Shown: positions 1-8,749 of the stretch, piece by piece | How the letters are laid out: the number at the start of each line of letters is the position of its first letter | Position numbering within the stretch: the first letter of the stretch is position 1 | Origin: Myroides sp. WP-1 | Lineage (GTDB): Bacteria; Bacteroidota; Bacteroidia; Flavobacteriales; Flavobacteriaceae | Length of the DNA: 64,000 bases | NCBI RefSeq assembly: GCF_014145635.1 | Contig: NZ_JACHTC010000007.1 | Coordinates: 90,207 to 154,206 of the forward strand | Direction: 5' to 3' | Translations under genes and position numbers: made by a program | The notes under the pieces: generated by a model | What the model saw: only the letters and a program-made list of their open reading frames with translations | Told to the model about the DNA's origin: nothing | Databases searched by the model: none

Positions 1-870
1 TTGGGATTGTGCTATGTTTCTGTAGTGGCACAATTTAGTGTATTGCCTTTACAACTCTACTATTTTCATTCTTTCTCGTTTACTTTTTTGTTGAGTAATT
101 TAATTGTGATTCCGTTCATCACGTTACTCCTTGTGGTGGGGTTGTGCTTTTTGTGTTTGGGATGGAGTACGCCTGTATTAGCAGAATGTTTAGCGCTTTG
201 TTTAGAACAAATTACTTCTTTTGTTTTTTTGTTGTTAGAGGGGTTAAACGAGCTAAATATTGCGGTTTCTTCGTTTTTTATTAGAGGAGAAGATGCGGTA
301 TTGCTACTATTGGGATTGGTGAGTATCGGTTATGTACTTCAGCGCATAAATCTCAAGAGGATTAAAATCGCCTTGATCAGCGTTGTTTTACTACCTATAA
401 TTAGTAAGGGTATGCGATTGATATACTCGCCATCAGATTCTTTTATTATTGCTGCAACTAGAGATAAAGCAATGCTTTTTCTACAGTATAAAAATGCGGT
501 ACTTACAGCCTTTGAAAATACAGAAAACACTCCTACTGTAGTTAAAGGCTATCAAAGACATTATGTCCCATCGCGTTTATTTAGCGCAACGTGGAAAGAC
601 GTTTATCAACTAGATCCTTCTACTAAACTTTTAGTGCTCTCTCGAGCGACTCCTTTTTTTCAACTAGAACACACGGCTGAAATTCTATACTTTCACGATA
701 ATAGTAAAGTTAATTTTGATCGTGTTTTGGCGTATCATCAACCGAAGCAAATCATTATTGGCAGAGAAATGGGGGAGGGATACAAAATGAGGTTAAAGCA
801 AAGTTGTGTCAAAAAAAATATCCCTTTTCACGATATACGTGAAAAGGGATATTGGTTATATCAATTGTAA
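1..870 (+). CDS. comEC: ComEC/Rec2-type competence protein, C-terminal part
   Basis: This is the 3' portion of a DNA-uptake channel protein of the inner membrane. The window edge cuts the gene, so no true start is visible. The first ~150 residues are strongly hydrophobic with several membrane spans. They include the ComEC-like stretch AQFSVLPLQLYYFHSFS followed by a second span beginning SNLIVIPF. The last ~140 residues are soluble and fit the degenerate metallo-beta-lactamase-like tail region of ComEC, though no metal-binding HxHxD motif is seen here. The gene converges with the thioredoxin gene, with only 5 bp between the two stops. Its last 18 codons also encode the neighbour's terminator hairpin. 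Family assignment rests on the membrane motif and length. The exact domain layout cannot be checked without the missing N-terminus. Confidence 0.75.
   Translation: MGLCYVSVVAQFSVLPLQLYYFHSFSFTFLLSNLIVIPFITLLLVVGLCFLCLGWSTPVLAECLALCLEQITSFVFLLLEGLNELNIAVSSFFIRGEDAVLLLLGLVSIGYVLQRINLKRIKIALISVVLLPIISKGMRLIYSPSDSFIIAATRDKAMLFLQYKNAVLTAFENTENTPTVVKGYQRHYVPSRLFSATWKDVYQLDPSTKLLVLSRATPFFQLEHTAEILYFHDNSKVNFDRVLAYHQPKQIIIGREMGEGYKMRLKQSCVKKNIPFHDIREKGYWLYQL
811..853 (-). terminator. Rho-independent terminator embedded in the comEC coding sequence
   Basis: A perfect 16-bp stem (817-832 with 838-853) has a 5-nt loop. Read on the minus strand it is followed by eight T residues (complement of 811-818). 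It lies 23 bp downstream of the stop of the minus-strand thioredoxin gene, so it would end the peptide-transport transcript. The same bases encode the last residues of ComEC on the plus strand. Confidence 0.8.
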
Positions 871-875
871 TGAGA

Positions 876-1328
876 TTATATTTTACTCAATAATTGGTCA
901 GGTGTATGGTAACCAACAATCGATTGTTTTAAACTTCCTTTTTCATCTAGGATAACCATTGTTGGATAACCAGGTACGCGTAAGAATAAAGTAAGTTCAT
1001 GCGTTGCATTTCTACCTTTTCTACTCGCGTCATAGTTTGGGTTGCTATATTTTTTACCATTATAGGTAACTGCTTCATTTCCTTCAGCATTGAATTTTAC
1101 AGCATAGTAATTCTTTGTTACATACGCTGCGAATTTTGCATCACTGAATGTGTTACTGTCTAACATTTTACATGGACCACACCAATCCGTGTAGACATCC
1201 ATAAAAATAGGTTTAGGGTCTTTTTTCTGAGCTGCTAAGGCATCGTTCAAAGACATCCATTTGATTTCTTGCGCCTGTGCTGTTAATCCAACCAAAATCA
1301 AGGCAAATAAGAATACGATTTTTTTCAT
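876..1328 (-). CDS. Secreted thioredoxin-family protein
   Basis: This is a thioredoxin-fold protein of about 150 residues with an N-terminal signal peptide ending near AQAQ (residue 20), so it acts in the periplasm. The active site WCGPCK places the redox cysteines at residues 50 and 53. A cis-proline loop is visible as RVPGYPTMVILD. The start is set at the ATG at 1328 because it directly begins the signal peptide MKKIVFLFAL. An upstream in-frame ATG at 1355 would add nine charged residues and overlap the previous gene. It is the last gene of the POT locus, 16 bp after the preceding stop, and ends at the terminator inside comEC. Likely roles are disulfide reduction or repair of envelope proteins. 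The specific partner is not known. Confidence 0.85.
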   Translation of the reverse strand: MKKIVFLFALILVGLTAQAQEIKWMSLNDALAAQKKDPKPIFMDVYTDWCGPCKMLDSNTFSDAKFAAYVTKNYYAVKFNAEGNEAVTYNGKKYSNPNYDASRKGRNATHELTLFLRVPGYPTMVILDEKGSLKQSIVGYHTPDQLLSKI

Positions 1329-1344
1329 GTGAATAAGTTTGTTT

Positions 1345-3453
1345 TTATTTAACACCGTGCATTAAACGTTTCATAACTGGATTTAATGCAATTACTAAAA
1401 TACCTGCCACAATTGGAACAATCGTAAAGATCAAGAAGAACCCTGATAAAGAGTATTTTTCTGTAATATTTTCGATTTGACCTCCTAATTTAGCAGCCAA
1501 ATTATTACCAATTGCAATAGCTAAATACCACATACCAAACATAAAGGCAATCATTCTGGCAGGAACAAGCTTAGAAACATAAGAAAGTCCCACTGGTGAA
1601 GAGAATAACTCTCCTAAGGTATGAAATAAATAGGCAAAAACAAGCCACATCATCGAAACTCTGTTTCCTTCTGTAATTCCATTAGCTCCATAAGCCAAAA
1701 CTCCAAAACCTAAAGCCATAATGATTAAACCTAATCCGTATTTAATCGACGCAGGTGGGTTGTATTTTGAATCCCATAGTTTAGAAACTAGTGAAGCAAA
1801 GGCAATGATAAAGAAGGAGTTTAAGATAGAGAACCACGAAGCCGTAATTTCTACTTGATTGTCCTTAATTTCTTTAATCTCTGCTTGTACAATATGCGGT
1901 GTTTTATCTTGAGTTCCATATTCCGCAATTAATTTTGCTTCTAGTTCATCTGTCAGAATGTGGTAGGTACCCAATTCTTCATAAATCTTAACTGTTGTAC
2001 CAACAGCATATTCTTCACGGTTTGAAATAATGGTGTTTTTTTCAACCATTTTATCTCCATCTTTGGCTTGAAAAGCCATTGAAACCGGTTGATAATGGTA
2101 GGTAGCGTTTTTATTTTCGTCTAGTTTTTGGCTACCATCTTCATTGAGAACAAGTGTTTCTACCGTTTGGTAATGCACTTGGTATGCATGTGAAGACCAG
2201 TCTCTGTCTAGCATCCAAACGACAGCTCCCCAAACACCTAAGAAGGTCAAGCCTAAGATGATGTTAGAAACCAACGCTTTTTTATAAGTGCGTTTTGCTA
2301 AGATGATCAATACCCAAGAGATTAAAGCTAAAGGAATAATCGTTAAAAGTGTATTGAAAATCTTAAATAGTAGAGCCGTATCACCCGAAAGTACACGTTG
2401 TGTATTATCACGAGCAAAGATAACTAAGGAAGTAGCTCCTTGTTCAAAACTCATCCAGAAAAAGATAGTAAAGAACGCAAAGATAATTACGGCAATCATT
2501 CGATCGCGTACTACTTTCGCATAACGAGCAATACGCCAAATAACAAGAACTAAGAAGACGATTAATCCGAAGGCAATACCCACGGTAGAGCCGTCTTGTC
2601 CGAGAATAGTTTCTGGGAATAGGTTAATTCCACCCACAATGCGGAAAACATCATCAAAAGCGTATAGTAAACCGATGACGGTCGTAATGGCGATTAAGAT
2701 ATAATCAATAGTTGTAAAGGGATTGCGTTTTAATGAATCTCGTTCTTCCGGTGTCATGTTCGTTGTATCGACAACTTCTTCTTTATCGCTTCGAGCTTCT
2801 TTCGAAGGAATATCTCCAATGGAGCCGAAGATCGGTTTAGCCAACCAGAATTGCAAGGTTCCTAACAACATAAAGATTCCCGCTAGTCCGAATCCCCAGT
2901 GCCATCCAACGCGTTCTCCTAAGTAACCACAAAGCATCATTCCGAAGAATGCCCCTGCATTTACTCCCATGTAGAAAATCGTATAAGCACCATCTTTCTT
3001 CTCTGGAAACGATTTGTACATTTCAGATAGAATAGAGGTCATGTTCGGTTTAAAGAATCCCGTTCCTATTACTAAACACGCCAAACCGATGTACATGAAA
3101 GTTTCTCCTTCCAAGGCCATAGCAGCGTGTCCTAAAGTCATAATCAAAGAACCAACGACAACAGCCAATCGGTATCCCATGTATTTATCAGCTAAAATAC
3201 CTCCAAAAATAGGTGTAATGTATAGTAGCATTGCGTATGTAGCAAACAAAGCCCCTGCATCAGCAACATTCCAACCCCAACCGGTATTGATCCCAACTAC
3301 GGACATGGTTAAGAATTGAATTAATAAAACCCTCATTCCGTAGAAAGAGAATCGCTCCCACATCTCGGTAAAGAATAACACAAATAAACCAGCCGGATGC
3401 CCAAGCACCTTGGTATCGAAAAAGTTTGGCTGCGAACTCGAGTTTGTCTGCAT
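1345..3453 (-). CDS. POT-family peptide:H+ symporter with long extra loop
   Basis: This is a proton-coupled oligopeptide transporter (PTR2/POT branch of the major facilitator superfamily) in the inner membrane, expected to import di- and tripeptides. The proton-binding signature EMWERFSFYG is at residues 30-39 and the second PTR2 signature FYMGVNAGAFFG at about 160-171. The protein is 702 residues, against 590 for its close paralogue at 6906-8678. The difference is a hydrophilic segment at about residues 417-536, rich in charged and beta-prone sequence, between two membrane spans. The two proteins match again at WFSILNSFF. The gene follows another POT gene by 101 bp and precedes the thioredoxin gene. 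Substrate specificity cannot be read from sequence. Confidence 0.92.
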   Translation of the reverse strand: MQTNSSSQPNFFDTKVLGHPAGLFVLFFTEMWERFSFYGMRVLLIQFLTMSVVGINTGWGWNVADAGALFATYAMLLYITPIFGGILADKYMGYRLAVVVGSLIMTLGHAAMALEGETFMYIGLACLVIGTGFFKPNMTSILSEMYKSFPEKKDGAYTIFYMGVNAGAFFGMMLCGYLGERVGWHWGFGLAGIFMLLGTLQFWLAKPIFGSIGDIPSKEARSDKEEVVDTTNMTPEERDSLKRNPFTTIDYILIAITTVIGLLYAFDDVFRIVGGINLFPETILGQDGSTVGIAFGLIVFLVLVIWRIARYAKVVRDRMIAVIIFAFFTIFFWMSFEQGATSLVIFARDNTQRVLSGDTALLFKIFNTLLTIIPLALISWVLIILAKRTYKKALVSNIILGLTFLGVWGAVVWMLDRDWSSHAYQVHYQTVETLVLNEDGSQKLDENKNATYHYQPVSMAFQAKDGDKMVEKNTIISNREEYAVGTTVKIYEELGTYHILTDELEAKLIAEYGTQDKTPHIVQAEIKEIKDNQVEITASWFSILNSFFIIAFASLVSKLWDSKYNPPASIKYGLGLIIMALGFGVLAYGANGITEGNRVSMMWLVFAYLFHTLGELFSSPVGLSYVSKLVPARMIAFMFGMWYLAIAIGNNLAAKLGGQIENITEKYSLSGFFLIFTIVPIVAGILVIALNPVMKRLMHGVK

Positions 3454-3554
3454 AATGTATTGTTTTTAAAATTGGTTGAGAAAGATAACTATTTTTATTT
3501 AGTTTAAACTGTTATTTTTTTCGTTCTCAATAATTTTAATATAAAAACAAAGAA

Positions 3555-5189
3555 TTATTTCTTGTTTTCAATCGGTTTGATAATCAATCTATCATAAATC
3601 ATTAGGGTCACCACAGAGAAAATACCGATGGCAACGATTACATACCAAATTTTGTTTGGATTGTATGTGTTCCAAAGCATATCGACCATTTCCCAGTGAG
3701 ACATACCTAACTTTTGTTCGGCTAACGCGAAGTATTCGTTTTTAGAGAAAGGGAAGTGAATCTGGCTGATATCAATGGCTTTAGATGTAGCAAAATCTTT
3801 AAACGCTTGTGTTACTTGTACCCAATCGACAGTTTCAGCTTTAAGATTAAATTGCTTTTCAAAAGCGGAAATTGACATGTTTAACGCCTTGGCTCCTTGT
3901 TCTATAAATTGTTCGTGGCTCACTACTTCCGGCATTGGAACGTTGCGCGTGGCCATTTCTGTTTTTAATAAAGATAATTTATCAGACCACGATTGGTATA
4001 AGTTTCCTGAGATATAATCCGTAACAAAATAACTCGCTGCTACAGGTAAGAAGTATGTTCCTTGATAAAGACCATCTTTTCCTTTAGGAGTGATTAATGA
4101 TATAAACGAAGATACGGTTGGACTTGACATCATTTCCCCAATAGAGAAGATCATGGTTCCTAAAATCGTAAATAAAGGATTATGCGTATAGAATGTAAGT
4201 CCAACACCTATACTGGCGATAAGAGCTCCTCTAATCACGGCATTGATATGACGCATTTTAGTTACGAAATAAGAAATAGTCACCTGACAAATAATAATCA
4301 TAAAGGAGTCAATATTCGTAAACCATTCTGGTTTTACTTGACCATCTTGTGTAAGTAAAGTTCCTAAGAAAGGAACATTTTCATTGATCCATTCGCTTAG
4401 TACAGCAGAGTTTACCCAATCTTCGATAAAGTTTGGCAAGGTGTTGAACAATTGATTGAACATAGTCCAAAACCCAATCATTAATACCAAAAGAATACCT
4501 AAACGAACGTCTTTTAAAGCTTCAAAGATACCAAGTACAGAGTCTTTAATAGCTTTTCCTATAGAGTCTTTCGGTTTTTCTACTTTTGATTCCTTATAGA
4601 AAAATAGCACCACAACTAAGTTAATGGCAATTACCACAGCAGCTTGGATGAAGATGATGTTCCAACCGTAGGTAGTACGCAATCCTGATGACATGGCAGG
4701 TCCGATAAAACCTCCGATGTTTACCATCATATAGAAGATACCGAAACCTAGTGTTCCAGTAGACTCATCGGTGTTGCTTGCAATAATGGCTGAAGCTACG
4801 GGTTTAAAGAAAGCTGCTCCTACTGCAACTAGTAAAAATGCAGCATAGACATTGGAGAATGCAGTTACTTCCCCTAAAAGGTAATAACCGGCAATCATGA
4901 TGATAAAGGAAATAATCAAGGATATTTTATAACCGATACGGTCAGCGATAACACCAAAAAACAAAGGTAAGAAGTATAATATACCTACTACACCACCCAT
5001 GATACTTCCTTTTTGTACGTGGTCAAAACCCAAACCTCCTGCGTCGGTTGAACCAACTAAGTATAGTCCCAAAAGGGTGTAAATTCCGTACCATGCCCAA
5101 CGCTCCATCAGTTCCATGAAGCTGGCAATCCAGAAGTTTTTATTAAACGATTTTAACGTCTGTCCAAAGGTCTTATTGTTTTGTGACAT
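3555..5189 (-). CDS. POT/MFS-family transporter, divergent member
   Basis: This 544-residue polytopic membrane protein has the POT-like proton motif ELMERWAWYG near residue 22. It shows the usual N-terminal six-helix bundle with a DRIGYK-type loop. It is less similar to the other three transporters in the locus: the signature aromatic residues differ, and a ~120-residue hydrophilic insert precedes the last membrane span near VIVAIGIFSVVTLMIYDRL. It lies in the same direction as its neighbours, with a terminator of the upstream pair between it and the next POT gene (5284-5309), so it probably has its own promoter. Peptide or peptide-like substrate is an inference from family and context. Confidence 0.85.
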   Translation of the reverse strand: MSQNNKTFGQTLKSFNKNFWIASFMELMERWAWYGIYTLLGLYLVGSTDAGGLGFDHVQKGSIMGGVVGILYFLPLFFGVIADRIGYKISLIISFIIMIAGYYLLGEVTAFSNVYAAFLLVAVGAAFFKPVASAIIASNTDESTGTLGFGIFYMMVNIGGFIGPAMSSGLRTTYGWNIIFIQAAVVIAINLVVVLFFYKESKVEKPKDSIGKAIKDSVLGIFEALKDVRLGILLVLMIGFWTMFNQLFNTLPNFIEDWVNSAVLSEWINENVPFLGTLLTQDGQVKPEWFTNIDSFMIIICQVTISYFVTKMRHINAVIRGALIASIGVGLTFYTHNPLFTILGTMIFSIGEMMSSPTVSSFISLITPKGKDGLYQGTYFLPVAASYFVTDYISGNLYQSWSDKLSLLKTEMATRNVPMPEVVSHEQFIEQGAKALNMSISAFEKQFNLKAETVDWVQVTQAFKDFATSKAIDISQIHFPFSKNEYFALAEQKLGMSHWEMVDMLWNTYNPNKIWYVIVAIGIFSVVTLMIYDRLIIKPIENKK

Positions 5190-5283
5190 GATAATAAAAG
5201 GTTGTTAAAATTAAGGAGTGTAATTTAATTCCTATATTCTATATAGCAATGCATTCCGTGTTAAAAAAAACGGATGAAAAAAG

Positions 5284-5309
5284 AAAAAGCGACCAATTGG
5301 TCGCTTTTG
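5284..5309 (-). terminator. Terminator after the upstream POT gene
   Basis: The palindrome AAAAGCGACC/GGTCGCTTTT has a short AATT-centred loop and a T-rich flank on the minus strand. It is about 32 bp downstream of the stop of the 5341-6867 gene and separates the locus into two transcription units. Confidence 0.7.
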
Positions 5310-5340
5310 TCTTGTATACTATCGAAAAAGTGGAGTGGAA

Positions 5341-6867
5341 TTACTTCACTTCTTGCATTAATTTTTTCATAATCGGTGAACATGCAATTAAGATTACCCC
5401 TGCAATAACAGCATATAATCCTAATTCTTTATATCCATCGGTATAGGTGATTAACAAATCGTAGTTTGTTGGATTTTCAACTTCTTGTGTAGACATTGAA
5501 GCACCAATGATACCTGCGACATATTGACCATAAGCACTTGCTAAGAACCACATTCCCATCATCATTCCTTGTAGGTTGGCTGTAGAAAGTTTAGTCATAA
5601 TTGACAATCCAATTGGCGATAAACAAAGCTCTCCCAAAGTGATGATTAATAAAGCGAAAGTAAAGAAATCCAAAGAAGTCATACCTGCAGCATCAGCGAA
5701 GAAACGAGTCCCGAATAAAGCGTAGAAACCTGCTCCTAATAAGATAAATCCGATACCGAATTTCATTACTGTATTGGGTTCAATTTTCTTTTTTGCCATC
5801 CAAATCCACAGTAAACCTAAAATAGGAGCAATAAAGATGATGAAGAAAGCCCCTCCAGAGTTATTAACTCCGTTTGGATCTAAATGCATACCCAATAGCT
5901 CAGAATTTAAGTTTTGCGCTGCAAAGATGCTTAATGAACCTCCTGCTTGTTCGTAAATTGCAAAGAACAAAATAGAGAAAAAGATAAACACAAGAGCAGC
6001 AATAATTTTCTTGCGTTCGCCACTTGTTAGTTTCGTCATCTCATAGAACAAATAAGCCAAGGCTAAAGGACCTACGGTATACATAAAGTATGCGGTGTAT
6101 TCTGTATTGTCAATCATAAATACAATAACAGGAACCATGGCAAACGTTAAGATGTATGTCCCAACTTCTTTCCATAAAGGCATTTTAGTTTGCTCCCCAT
6201 TTGCGTTGGTTTGCATCGGTTGTAGCCCGATAGGACCTAAATGTCTTTTTGTGAAAATGAAATTGATTAAGCTGATACACATCACGAAAGCTGCTAATCC
6301 GAAAGCAACATTCCAACGGTGTGCTTCATCAATCGAATCAGCAAAAAGTTGTCCTTTACCAATCGCGATACATAAGTATCCTCCTAATAAAGCACCTAAG
6401 TTAATCCCCGCATAGAATAAAGAGAAACCAGCATCCGTACGGTTATCTCCTTTTTTGTATAGTTTACCCACCATCGTTGAAATGTTAGGTTTAAAGAAAC
6501 CTGTTCCAATTACAGTAAAGGCAATACCCGTAAAGAAATAAGCATGCGGGTCTATAGCTAGGATTAAACTACCTAAAATCATCATTGAGCCACCCCAAAA
6601 AAGAGACTTTCGGAAACCTAAAATTTTATCTGCGAAGATTCCTCCCAAGAATGTAAAAGCGTATACGAAAGCTTGTGTTGCCCCGTATTGTAAATTAGCT
6701 TTACCGTGTTCGAAATCTAAGTGGTGTATCATAAAGAATACCAACATTCCTCTCATTCCATAGAACGAAAAACGCTCCCACATTTCTGAGAAGAATAAGC
6801 TCCAGATTTGTTTAGGGTATTTTCCCTCGAAATTCTGAATCTCTTCTATTGTCTGTGTTTGACTCAT
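5341..6867 (-). CDS. POT-family peptide transporter
   Basis: This 508-residue inner-membrane carrier is of usual POT length. The N-terminal signature EMWERFSFYGMRGML and the second signature LFYAGINLGALLGGYL are both clear. TGFFKPNISTMVGKLY marks the conserved loop before helix 5. There is no extra loop, so this is the most canonical of the four transporters here. It follows the 6906-8678 POT gene by 38 bp, across an 11-bp inverted repeat, and is probably cotranscribed with it. It should import short peptides with protons. Specificity is unknown. Confidence 0.93.
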   Translation of the reverse strand: MSQTQTIEEIQNFEGKYPKQIWSLFFSEMWERFSFYGMRGMLVFFMIHHLDFEHGKANLQYGATQAFVYAFTFLGGIFADKILGFRKSLFWGGSMMILGSLILAIDPHAYFFTGIAFTVIGTGFFKPNISTMVGKLYKKGDNRTDAGFSLFYAGINLGALLGGYLCIAIGKGQLFADSIDEAHRWNVAFGLAAFVMCISLINFIFTKRHLGPIGLQPMQTNANGEQTKMPLWKEVGTYILTFAMVPVIVFMIDNTEYTAYFMYTVGPLALAYLFYEMTKLTSGERKKIIAALVFIFFSILFFAIYEQAGGSLSIFAAQNLNSELLGMHLDPNGVNNSGGAFFIIFIAPILGLLWIWMAKKKIEPNTVMKFGIGFILLGAGFYALFGTRFFADAAGMTSLDFFTFALLIITLGELCLSPIGLSIMTKLSTANLQGMMMGMWFLASAYGQYVAGIIGASMSTQEVENPTNYDLLITYTDGYKELGLYAVIAGVILIACSPIMKKLMQEVK

Positions 6868-6892
6868 TGTTTATAGTTTTTATTTATTGTGC

Positions 6893-6924
6893 AATGCACG
6901 GTGGGTTAACGAACACCGTGCATT
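6893..6924. repeat. Intercistronic 11-bp perfect inverted repeat
   Basis: AATGCACGGTG (6893-6903) pairs with CACCGTGCATT (6914-6924) around a 10-nt loop. It covers the last codons and stop of the 6906-8678 gene. No T-run follows on the minus strand, so it looks like an RNA-stability or processing hairpin between two transporter genes rather than a terminator. Confidence 0.55.
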
Positions 6925-8678
6925 AGTTTTTTCAATAGTGGATTTACTAACATCACCAATACTGCAGCAGCAGCCGGGATTAAAGTAAACAAGAAGAAGA
7001 AGTGACTCAACGAATATTCTTCTTTAATATTTTCAATTTGACCTCCTAGGATTGCTGCAAATTTTTGAGCAATAGCAAGAGCTAAGTACCACATACCAAA
7101 CATAAATGCCAACATTTTTCCTGGCACTAATTTCGATACATAAGACAATCCTACCGGTGAAATAAATAATTCCCCTAAAGTATGGAATAAGTAAGTTAAA
7201 ACTAAAAATATCATCGACATTTTTACACCTTCTCCTAATCCCATAGATCCCAATCCTAAGATTAAGAATCCGATAGCGACTAATAATAAGCCAATTCCGT
7301 ATTTAAATGCAGCTGGTGGGTTGTATTTTGAATCCCATAGTTTTGATACAGAAGACGCTAATGCAATAATAAAGAACGAGTTCAAAATAGAGAACCATGA
7401 AACGGTAATTTCAGACACTTCTTTTGAAAATTCAGCATTTAACATATAAATCGCCATGGCCCAAATTCCCGCAAAACAGATGAATAAAATTACGTTAGAT
7501 AATGCAATTTTTTTCCAAGTTGCTTTCGCTAATAAGAACAATACCCATGAAATAATCATCAAAGGAATGATAGTTAAACACGTATTGATGATATTAAACA
7601 CAGTTAATGCAGTTCCTTCTAAGGTTCTGTCTACATAGTCTCTTGCAACAAGCACTAATGACGTCGCTCCTTGTTCGAAACTCATAAAGAAGAACATCAA
7701 GAAGAATGCCAATAAGATAACGGCAAACATACGGTCTCTAATTACTTTACCATAACGTAGAATACGAGAAACCACTAAGTACAAGAAAGAAACTAAAGCT
7801 AAGATAGCCATTAAGTTTTGCCCTCTTAAGAAAGGAGTATCTAAAGTCGCAAAAATATCTAATACGCCATTTTTAGACAAGGGATCATTGAATGCGTATA
7901 GCAATCCAACGATAGATACGATAGCGATTAGAATATAGTCAACAATAGTATACGGATTTTTTGTTTCCTCTTCTTCTTTGATTTGCTCTGCAGTTTTTTC
8001 TACTGAGGTATCTTCTTTTTTCAATTCACCTAGATCTCCAAACAACGGTTTCGCTAACCAGAATTGGATAGTTCCCAAAAGCATGAAAATACCCGCTAAT
8101 CCAAATCCATAGTGCCATCCTTTTGTTTCTGCTAAGTAACCACAAAGCATCATTCCGAAGAAAGCTCCTGAGTTTACCCCCATGTAGAAAATCGTATAAG
8201 CTCCATCTTTTTTCTCTGGAAGTGCTTTGTACATTTCTCCTAGCATTGAGGGCATGTTCGGTTTAAAGAAACCTGTACCAATAACCAAACACGCAAGTCC
8301 GACAAAGAACCATATTTTAGAGATTCCCTCTGCTGCCATAGAAGCGTGACCTACAGTCATAATAATTGCTCCAACGATTACAGCCCAACGAGAACCAATG
8401 TATTTATCGGCGATAACTCCCCCTAAAATAGGAGTTAGGTATAAAAGCATTGCATAAGTACCATATAGGGCACCGGCTTGCTCTGCTGTCCAACCCCAAC
8501 CTGAAAACTCACTGCCAAAAAGCACTTGAGCGGTTAAGAATTGAATCAATAATACTCTCATTCCGTAGAAAGAGAAACGTTCCCACATTTCAGTGAAGAA
8601 AAGAACGAAAAGACCTGCTGGATGTCCTAAGACATTAGACTTAAAAAGGTCTGATTTAGTAGCTGTTTCTGCTGCCAT
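6906..8678 (-). CDS. POT-family peptide transporter
   Basis: This 590-residue POT carrier has EMWERFSFYGMRVLL near residue 30 and FYMGVNSGAFFG near residue 165. It is a close paralogue of the 702-residue transporter at 1345-3453: both share GHPAGLFVLFFTEMWERF at the N-terminus and end in LMHGV plus one basic residue. It lacks the long hydrophilic insert of that protein. It is the first transporter after the dipeptidyl peptidase gene, 71 bp downstream, so the enzyme that makes dipeptides and a carrier that imports them are likely coexpressed. Duplication within the locus is the simplest origin of the pair. Confidence 0.93.
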   Translation of the reverse strand: MAAETATKSDLFKSNVLGHPAGLFVLFFTEMWERFSFYGMRVLLIQFLTAQVLFGSEFSGWGWTAEQAGALYGTYAMLLYLTPILGGVIADKYIGSRWAVIVGAIIMTVGHASMAAEGISKIWFFVGLACLVIGTGFFKPNMPSMLGEMYKALPEKKDGAYTIFYMGVNSGAFFGMMLCGYLAETKGWHYGFGLAGIFMLLGTIQFWLAKPLFGDLGELKKEDTSVEKTAEQIKEEEETKNPYTIVDYILIAIVSIVGLLYAFNDPLSKNGVLDIFATLDTPFLRGQNLMAILALVSFLYLVVSRILRYGKVIRDRMFAVILLAFFLMFFFMSFEQGATSLVLVARDYVDRTLEGTALTVFNIINTCLTIIPLMIISWVLFLLAKATWKKIALSNVILFICFAGIWAMAIYMLNAEFSKEVSEITVSWFSILNSFFIIALASSVSKLWDSKYNPPAAFKYGIGLLLVAIGFLILGLGSMGLGEGVKMSMIFLVLTYLFHTLGELFISPVGLSYVSKLVPGKMLAFMFGMWYLALAIAQKFAAILGGQIENIKEEYSLSHFFFLFTLIPAAAAVLVMLVNPLLKKLMHGVR

Positions 8679-8749
8679 TTATGATTAAGTTTAGTATAGT
8701 TTGTTTTAAAAGCTTAAACTATAGTTTTAATAGTTGATCGTTAGTCGTT

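Noticed and set aside
2288..3319. Plus-strand frames opposite the POT carrier gene
   Set aside because: They mirror the membrane-protein coding strand and have no own motifs, promoters or spacing.
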